From positions 1 to 64,000 of the forward strand of contig JAJPJF010000417.1 of assembly GCA_021324415.1 (NCBI GenBank): a stretch of DNA of 64,000 nucleotides, read 5' to 3'. Made by a program: the position numbers and the translations under genes. The notes beneath the pieces were generated by a model that saw only the letters and a program-made list of their open reading frames with translations, ran no database searches and was not told the origin of the DNA. Positions 58,705-64,000 of the stretch are shown one piece after another (the first letter of the stretch is position 1; each line of letters starts with the position of its first letter). The DNA comes from Nostocales cyanobacterium Centralia_MAG_434 (lineage in GTDB: Bacteria; Cyanobacteriota; Cyanobacteriia; Cyanobacteriales; Nostocaceae).

Positions 58705-59970
58705 ATGACAGTGGAAGCTTTTGATGATTATCCTGAACCCATTGCTTGCGCCAAACGCGCTGCTCAAGCTGCTTTTAAGTTAGGAAGCACTAAGGGCGTA
58801 GATCGTAGTCGCGCTGTTTTAGCAATGGCACAAACACTAAAACGTTCCTTCGATGACATTCTAGAGGCAAACACCTTAGATCTAGAAGCCAGTCGAGAAA
58901 TGGCAGTGCCAGACTTGATTTTGGACTGGCTCAAGCTAACACCAAAACGCCTAGAGATGACAGTAGATATTCTGCAACGCTTAGGAGAATTATCAGACCC
59001 ACTGCGACGTGTTAGGCACACTGATTATCAGTTAGAAGATTCTCAAACCTACTCTCAGCTTATGCCTTTGGGTGTGATCGCATTTATTTATGAAGCATTT
59101 CCAGAATTGGCAGCGATCGCAGCAGGTTTATGCATCAAGACAGGTAATAGTCTGATTCTCAAAGGGAGTACAGAAGCCAGTCATTCCAACGCTGCGATTG
59201 GTAACGCACTGCAAACGGCGATTACAGAAGTTGGGTTGCCAACAGGTTGTATAGAGTTGATCACAGCAGAACATGGCACTTCTACTCGAAATTTGGTCAC
59301 CCAAGACCAATATCTCAATCTAGTGATTCCCTACGGACGTTCTAGCTTCATACAACAAGTTGTGCGACAGTCAACTTCTCCAGTCTTAAAGTCAGCAATG
59401 GGCAATTGTTATCTCTATTGGTCGCCTAATGGTAGCTTGGACATGGTTCGCTGGATGATTTTAGATAGCCATCAAAGTGAACCAGATCCAGTCAATGCGA
59501 TAGAAAAAGTACTCATTCACCGCCAAACTCTACCTTCTTCCTTATCGGTTCTGTGGAACAGCCTAAAAGAGCAAGGCTTTGAAATTAGGGGAGATGCGGA
59601 ACTCGTGGAAGCTTTTCCCCAGCTGCGACCAGTTAAAGATGAGGAATGGGGATGTGCTTATTTAACCAAGACAATAGCTTTTAAACTCGTAGATAGTCTA
59701 GATGCAGCAATCCTTTGGATTAACCAATATAGTAGTGGTCATGCTGACTGTATTGTCACTGAGTCCTATCAGGAAAGCCGGCAGTTTGCCTTAGGAGTCA
59801 ACAGCGCCTCTAGCTATATTAATGCTTCTTCACGTTTTTCTCGCCAACTATCGCGGGGAGATGCAGTCTTTCTTGGTATGTCTAATCAAAAAGGTCATCG
59901 CCGGGGATTTATTGGTCTAGAGAGTTTAACGACAACCAAGTATATTGTCCAAGGAAACGGGCGATTTTAG
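58705..59970 (+). CDS. ProA-like glutamate-5-semialdehyde dehydrogenase paralogue lacking catalytic Cys
   Basis: 421 residues, aldehyde-dehydrogenase fold, ProA family: 'PLGVIAFIYEAFPELAAIAAGLCIKTGNSLILKG', 'NLVIPYGRSSFI', 'HADCIVTES' and 'FALGVNSASSYINASSRF'. In true ProA the nucleophilic Cys sits in a 'PSVCNALE'-type motif; here that reads 'PDPVNAIE', with Val263 at the Cys position. It therefore may not reduce glutamyl phosphate. Some cyanobacteria carry two ProA-like genes, and this looks like the divergent one. It follows a zinc-ribbon membrane protein by 4 bp. Confidence 0.83.
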   Translation: MTVEAFDDYPEPIACAKRAAQAAFKLGSTKGVDRSRAVLAMAQTLKRSFDDILEANTLDLEASREMAVPDLILDWLKLTPKRLEMTVDILQRLGELSDPLRRVRHTDYQLEDSQTYSQLMPLGVIAFIYEAFPELAAIAAGLCIKTGNSLILKGSTEASHSNAAIGNALQTAITEVGLPTGCIELITAEHGTSTRNLVTQDQYLNLVIPYGRSSFIQQVVRQSTSPVLKSAMGNCYLYWSPNGSLDMVRWMILDSHQSEPDPVNAIEKVLIHRQTLPSSLSVLWNSLKEQGFEIRGDAELVEAFPQLRPVKDEEWGCAYLTKTIAFKLVDSLDAAILWINQYSSGHADCIVTESYQESRQFALGVNSASSYINASSRFSRQLSRGDAVFLGMSNQKGHRRGFIGLESLTTTKYIVQGNGRF

Positions 59971-60122
59971 CCCAATCGATTCCAAAATTCCACGTCTCAC
60001 CGTTGATTCATAAATCTGGTGCTGAGCATTGTTTTTATAAATTTCATGAGCAGCAGAATGATATCATCTTAATGGTAGGTTAGTCTGAGCAAAACCATCT
60101 TAAGAAAGTTAACGGTGATGCC

Positions 60123-62678
60123 GTGGTCGGAATTGTCATTGTCTCTCACAGTCGCCAGCTTGCTGAAGGAGTCAAAGAACTCGCAGCGCAAATGGTTCAG
60201 GGCAAAGTCCCTCTTGCTGTTGCAGCAGGAATTGACGATCCAGAAAACCCACTAGGCACAGATGCCACGCAGATATATGAAGCGATCGCCTCCGTTTATA
60301 GTGATGAAGGTGTTATTGTGATGATGGATCTGGGTAGCGCTTTGATGAATGCAGAAATGGCACTAGAGCTTTTCCCAGAAGAACATCAGCAAAATGTACA
60401 TCTGTGTGAAGCACCCTTGGTGGAAGGCGTATTTGCCGCTGCAGTGGCAGCAGCTTCTGGTAGCAATGCCGAGCAGGTTATGGCAGAAGCACGGGGAGCA
60501 ATAGTTGCAAAAGCGACTCAATTGGGTGTCATAGCCTCAGATGTATTGTCTACCCAACAACCAACAGCTAACAAAGATCAACAAACAAAAGAAATTCATC
60601 TGATTGTTCGCAATAGGCTAGGGTTGCATGCTCGTCCAGCGGCTCAGTTTGTGTCTACAGTAGCTGGGTTTAAGTCTCAAATAACAGTGCGAAACTTAAC
60701 TAGGGATACGGAACCTGTTCGTGCTGACAGTATTAACCAAGTCACAACCTTGGGTGTGCGACAAGGACATGAACTCGTCATTAGTGCGATTGGCGTTGAT
60801 GCAGATGCAGCACTACGTGCTTTGCAAGCATTGGTCGAAAGTCGCTTTGGCGAAGATAACACTTCTATCCCTCCCTCTCCCCCAATCCCTCACGTTCCAT
60901 CCTCTTTATCATCTCATGCTCTACAAGGAATCCCAGCTTGTCCAGGCGTGGCGATCGCACCTATTTTCCTATACCGTGCAGTTCCTCTGACTGTTCAGGA
61001 ATATCACGTAGACGATCCTGAGGCAGAGTGGCAACGTTTACAAACTGCGATGCAGGTGGCTTTACGAGAAGTTCAGGCGTTGCTTTCACACACATCTACC
61101 CAAATTGGTGATACCGAAGCAGCCATCTTTGATGCTCATATGCTATTTTTAGGAGATCCAGTGCTTATTGAAGCAGCTCAGCAACGTATCTTTGAACACC
61201 ACTTAAATGCTGAAGCTGCCTGGCAAGCAGTCATTGATGAACTGGCTAACAGATACCACACACTTGAAGATGCTTATCTACAAGAACGTGCTACTGATGT
61301 CATTGACGTGGGGCAACGGGTGCTGCGACTATTGTTTCATTCGACGAGTGGATCAGACTATCACCACTTAAACACCACACACCAATTTGAGCAATCCACT
61401 CATCTAAATCTCTCCCAACCAGCCATTTTGGTCGCCACTGACCTCACGCCCTCTGACACAGCTAGATTAGACCCAACACAAGTCTTAGGTATTTGTACTA
61501 CTTCCGGCAGCCCTACCTCTCACAGTGCTATTCTGGCTCGCTCTTTAGGTATACCAGAGGTTGTAGGCTTACCACCCGAGATATTGCAACTTGCAGAAAA
61601 TACCCTAATTGCACTAGATGGTGAAACTGGTGAGGTCTGGATAGAGCCAGAACCTCATATACTAGAAGCAGTTGAGGCAAAGCGACAAGCATGGCAAGCA
61701 TCTCACCAAGAAGCACTGGTATTGGCACGCCGAACAGCAACAACTCGTGATGGTCAAACGCTAAGTGTGTATGCCAATTTACTGAATACGGATGATGCGA
61801 GATTAGCGCTAGAACAGGGTGCAGAAGGTGTAGGACTGCTCCGCACTGAGTTTCTTTATTTACAACGATCAACTGCGCCTTCCGAAGAAGAGCAACTGGC
61901 AATTTATCAGGCGATCGCTCAAGTCCTAGAAACTCGTCCTTTGGTTATTCGCACGTTAGATATTGGCGGAGATAAACCATTGCCTTACCTTGGTGTCCAC
62001 TCAGAACCCAACTCATTTTTAGGCTGGCGTGGTATTCGTTTCTGTCTTGCCCGTCCAGATATATTCAAAACCCAGTTACGGGCAATTTTAAGGGCTAGTG
62101 TTGGACATCAGATGAAGCTCATGTTTCCCATGATTGCAACTGTGGAAGAACTAAGGGCAGCGAAGGCAATTCTCGCTGAGGTAAAAGCTGAACTCAACCA
62201 AGCTGCTATTTCCTTTGATGAAGCAATGAAAGTAGGGATTATGGTAGAGATTCCCTCAGCAGTGATGCTTGCTGAGCAGTTAGCGACTGAGGTAGACTTT
62301 TTCAGTATTGGCACTAATGATCTGAGCCAGTATGTTATGGCTTGCGATCGCACAAACCCACGAGTTGCAAATTTAGCTGATGCTTTACATCCTGCTGTGT
62401 TGCGAATGATTCAACAAACTGTCCAAGCAGGACACAAAGCAGGAATTAAGGTAGGGTTATGTGGCGAAATTGCAGCCGACCCTCTCGCTACACCAATTTT
62501 ACTAGGTTTGAAATTAGATACAGTCAGTCTTAGCCCTCATGCTATACCTGGATTTAAGCAAGCCAGTGTTAAGTTATCCCTGAAAGAATCTGAGGCGATC
62601 GCCCAATTAGCATTAGAACAGGATTCTGCTGCTAATGTCAGAGCTGTTGTATTGAACGCGCTGACTCATAAAAATTGA
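60123..62678 (+). CDS. DhaM-HPr-Enzyme I multiphosphoryl transfer protein
   Basis: 851 residues, a three-part phosphotransferase. First comes EIIA-DhaM with His9 ('IVIVSHSRQLAEG', residues about 1-135). Then comes HPr with His169 ('RLGLHARPAAQF', about 155-245). Last is Enzyme I, with phospho-His467 ('SGSPTSHSAILAR') and a PEP-binding barrel ('GVGLLRTEFLYL', 'DIGGDKPLPYL', 'GTNDLSQYVMACDR', 'GLCGEIAADP'). It relays phosphate from PEP to dihydroxyacetone kinase DhaKL, which is not in the window. All phospho-His residues are kept. The start is a GTG at 60123. Confidence 0.92.
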   Translation: MVGIVIVSHSRQLAEGVKELAAQMVQGKVPLAVAAGIDDPENPLGTDATQIYEAIASVYSDEGVIVMMDLGSALMNAEMALELFPEEHQQNVHLCEAPLVEGVFAAAVAAASGSNAEQVMAEARGAIVAKATQLGVIASDVLSTQQPTANKDQQTKEIHLIVRNRLGLHARPAAQFVSTVAGFKSQITVRNLTRDTEPVRADSINQVTTLGVRQGHELVISAIGVDADAALRALQALVESRFGEDNTSIPPSPPIPHVPSSLSSHALQGIPACPGVAIAPIFLYRAVPLTVQEYHVDDPEAEWQRLQTAMQVALREVQALLSHTSTQIGDTEAAIFDAHMLFLGDPVLIEAAQQRIFEHHLNAEAAWQAVIDELANRYHTLEDAYLQERATDVIDVGQRVLRLLFHSTSGSDYHHLNTTHQFEQSTHLNLSQPAILVATDLTPSDTARLDPTQVLGICTTSGSPTSHSAILARSLGIPEVVGLPPEILQLAENTLIALDGETGEVWIEPEPHILEAVEAKRQAWQASHQEALVLARRTATTRDGQTLSVYANLLNTDDARLALEQGAEGVGLLRTEFLYLQRSTAPSEEEQLAIYQAIAQVLETRPLVIRTLDIGGDKPLPYLGVHSEPNSFLGWRGIRFCLARPDIFKTQLRAILRASVGHQMKLMFPMIATVEELRAAKAILAEVKAELNQAAISFDEAMKVGIMVEIPSAVMLAEQLATEVDFFSIGTNDLSQYVMACDRTNPRVANLADALHPAVLRMIQQTVQAGHKAGIKVGLCGEIAADPLATPILLGLKLDTVSLSPHAIPGFKQASVKLSLKESEAIAQLALEQDSAANVRAVVLNALTHKN

Positions 62679-62752
62679 AAGTGACCTAAGTATTGCCTAA
62701 TACAAACAGAGTAAGATCACTATTCAATTCCCTGTGACATACTCCCACACTG

Positions 62753-63190
62753 ATGCAAGCATACAGTGTGGGCTTCTCACCTAATCCAGCTATTGCTTCG
62801 GAGGCGGTGAGCTTTGTTTTAAATCCACGGAATGCCCTACCGCAGATTGTTATGGAGTTTCTTACCTTGTACCCTACAAATTTTACTGTCCTGGATGAGA
62901 TGCTGGCTTATTCGCGCTATGGGACAAACCTAGAGGTAATTTGTATTAATCAAGATGTGCTTACTTACTTCTATGCTGTGCAACGGAGTCGCTTACCAGT
63001 AATCGTAATGCTACTGGACAGAGGCTTATCAGACACCAATATGGGTGAAGTCAACCAAGTCTATTGTATCATATTTTTGGAATATTCTGCTCTTTTCCTC
63101 CATGTTTTCCTTCCTCGCCTAACGGCATTGGTCGGAAAACTGTCGTCAACTCACTCGCAATTCATCTCATCACTCGTCCTAACGGACTGA
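62753..63190 (+). CDS. Hypothetical ORF, possibly a decayed gene
   Basis: 145 codons from an ATG at 62753. The first about 100 residues look protein-like ('LNPRNALPQIVMEFLTLYP', 'VQRSRLPVIVMLLDRGL'), but no family is recognised. The last about 15 residues are encoded by a long palindrome (63157-63206), and the stretch before is hydrophobic and odd. It may be a remnant whose end was replaced by a repeat. Confidence 0.3.
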   Translation: MQAYSVGFSPNPAIASEAVSFVLNPRNALPQIVMEFLTLYPTNFTVLDEMLAYSRYGTNLEVICINQDVLTYFYAVQRSRLPVIVMLLDRGLSDTNMGEVNQVYCIIFLEYSALFLHVFLPRLTALVGKLSSTHSQFISSLVLTD

Positions 63191-63206
63191 GTGAGAGATG
63201 AATTGC
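63157..63206. terminator. 50-nt long hairpin
   Basis: The outer stem GCAATTCATCTC/GAGATGAATTGC is perfect (12 bp). The inner stem TCACT/AGTGA plus GTCC/GGAC surrounds a 4-nt loop. TGTTTAAGC follows. It lies 37 bp upstream of the next gene and may end transcription of the preceding ones. Confidence 0.6.
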
Positions 63207-63242
63207 TGTTTAAGCTAAAAATAGAATCATCAACACAACTTC

Positions 63243-64000
63243 ATGTTAAATCGTCGCCAGTTTCTCACCAATTGTGCTGCAACTGCCGTTGGTGCAGCTT
63301 TAGCTTCAGCATCAAAATCAGTGATGGCGATAGACCGTCATTATCTTAAACCTGCAAGGCTACAGCGTGGTGCTGGAGTGGGGTTGATTAGTCCAGCTAG
63401 CGCAGTATTTTTACGTGAAGAAGTCGATGTTGTTGTTGATGCTGTTCGCGCACTAGGACTGGTTCCTTATCTTGCTCCACATTTGCGCGATCGCTACGGT
63501 TATTTGGCGGGAAAAGATGTAGATCGGGCTGCTGACGTCAATCGGTTTTTTGCTGATCCAAAAATTGCCGCTTTAATGCCTATTCGCGGTGGGTGGGGAT
63601 GTGCCCGAATTTTGCCATACCTAGATTACCAAGTGATCCGCAAAAATCCCAAAATCATTGTGGGATTTAGCGACATAACTGCCTTAATTCTGGGAATTCA
63701 TGCCCAAACAGGTCTGGTTACCTTTCATGGTCCCAATGGTTTTACCTCTTGGCGAACTGAACCCACCGACGTTTTCCGCCGCGTTTTATTTTCTGGTGAG
63801 ATGGTAACTTTCCAAAATCAAAAAGATAGTGATGATGCCAACCGTCTCATGCAGGTCAAAAATCGCATCCAGACGATCCATCCTGGAAAAGCCAGAGGTA
63901 GACTAATTGGTGGTAATCTTTCGGTGCTTTCTGGGATTGTTGGTTCTCCGTATGTGCCTGATCTTAAGGGGGCAATTCTGTTTCTAGAGGATGTCAATGA
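63243..64000 (+). CDS. LD-carboxypeptidase (peptidase S66), Tat-type signal, 3' end cut
   Basis: The frame runs from the ATG at 63243 past the right edge (252 codons seen of an expected 330-350). The N-terminus MLNRRQFLTNCAATAVGAAL has a twin-arginine motif, so it is probably exported folded. S66 motifs: 'GVGLISPAS', 'ALMPIRGGWGCARILPYLDY', the nucleophile elbow 'VGFSDITALI', 'TFHGPNG' and 'RLIGGNLSVLSGIVG'. LD-carboxypeptidases trim the terminal D-Ala from murein tetrapeptides during recycling; MccF-like members degrade microcin-type conjugates. The catalytic Glu/His region is partly beyond the window. Confidence 0.87.
   Translation, partial: MLNRRQFLTNCAATAVGAALASASKSVMAIDRHYLKPARLQRGAGVGLISPASAVFLREEVDVVVDAVRALGLVPYLAPHLRDRYGYLAGKDVDRAADVNRFFADPKIAALMPIRGGWGCARILPYLDYQVIRKNPKIIVGFSDITALILGIHAQTGLVTFHGPNGFTSWRTEPTDVFRRVLFSGEMVTFQNQKDSDDANRLMQVKNRIQTIHPGKARGRLIGGNLSVLSGIVGSPYVPDLKGAILFLEDVN

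Overview
The window is chromosomal DNA from a filamentous, almost certainly heterocyst-forming cyanobacterium (Nostocales type). The evidence is phycobilisome core (apcF) and photosystem II (psbZ) genes, dark-operative protochlorophyllide reductase (chlB), GlnA with its inactivating factor IF7, two textbook NtcA boxes, sucrose synthase, a PatA-like regulator, nitrogenase-like genes, many GCGATCGC (HIP1) octamers, heptameric STRR tandem repeats and other dispersed palindromic repeats. No rRNA operon, phage, intact insertion sequence or CRISPR array was seen. Both edge genes are cut: a GAF kinase-like gene on the left and an LD-carboxypeptidase gene on the right.

Layout. 0-4 kb: degenerate GAF histidine-kinase-like protein, a tiny excisionase-type HTH protein, a stand-alone type II thioesterase and a methyltransferase. 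4.4-7.0 kb: nitrogen and light harvesting, with gifA and glnA convergent on a shared hairpin, each preceded by a GTA-N8-TAC NtcA site, and apcF divergent from glnA. 7-12.7 kb: TlyA, a membrane GTPase, a glycosyltransferase, a HAD phosphatase and a Rieske protein. 12.8-16.3 kb: a large TPR protein downstream of chlB. 17-23 kb: small membrane or low-complexity proteins, a TspO-like protein, VWA and HD proteins, an oligopeptide-type ABC permease and a peptidoglycan-binding protein. 23-29.7 kb: susA, a 38-residue membrane peptide, tRNA-His, Mn-catalase and a translationally coupled cbiX-cobA pair. 29.8-32.8 kb: an apparently reduced chemosensory cluster (PatA-like regulator, a 59-codon ORF, a CheA-like kinase). 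34-41 kb: CAP protein, DsbA-like protein, a two-gene AAA-ATPase system (HTH-AAA plus AAA-CHASE2-membrane) and a decayed HsdR fragment.

The most unusual part is 41.3-47.0 kb. A secreted molybdopterin-fold protein, an HTH regulator with a molybdate-binding-type domain and a Mop molbindin sit next to a C-terminally truncated nifH and a NifE-like gene. No nifDKN or nifB is nearby. The NifE-like protein keeps its three O-cluster-type cysteines but has Ser where NifE has the cysteine associated with its cofactor precursor. The mop-nifH-nifE block lies between two 89-bp inverted repeats (83 of 89 positions match).

47-64 kb: a two-component system divergent from a secreted repeat protein, a second CAP protein, an SRPBCC protein with a zinc alcohol dehydrogenase, a DHH-CBS-nucleotidyltransferase, psbZ, ribH, tRNA-Gly, an unexplained 0.5-kb spacer, a ProA paralogue lacking its catalytic cysteine, and a DhaM-HPr-Enzyme I fusion. 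A recurring theme is family members that have lost key residues: the kinase, the PatA-like receiver, HsdR, the Walker B motif of one AAA protein, ProA and NifE. All function calls come from reading the sequence and recalling families; no searches were run.
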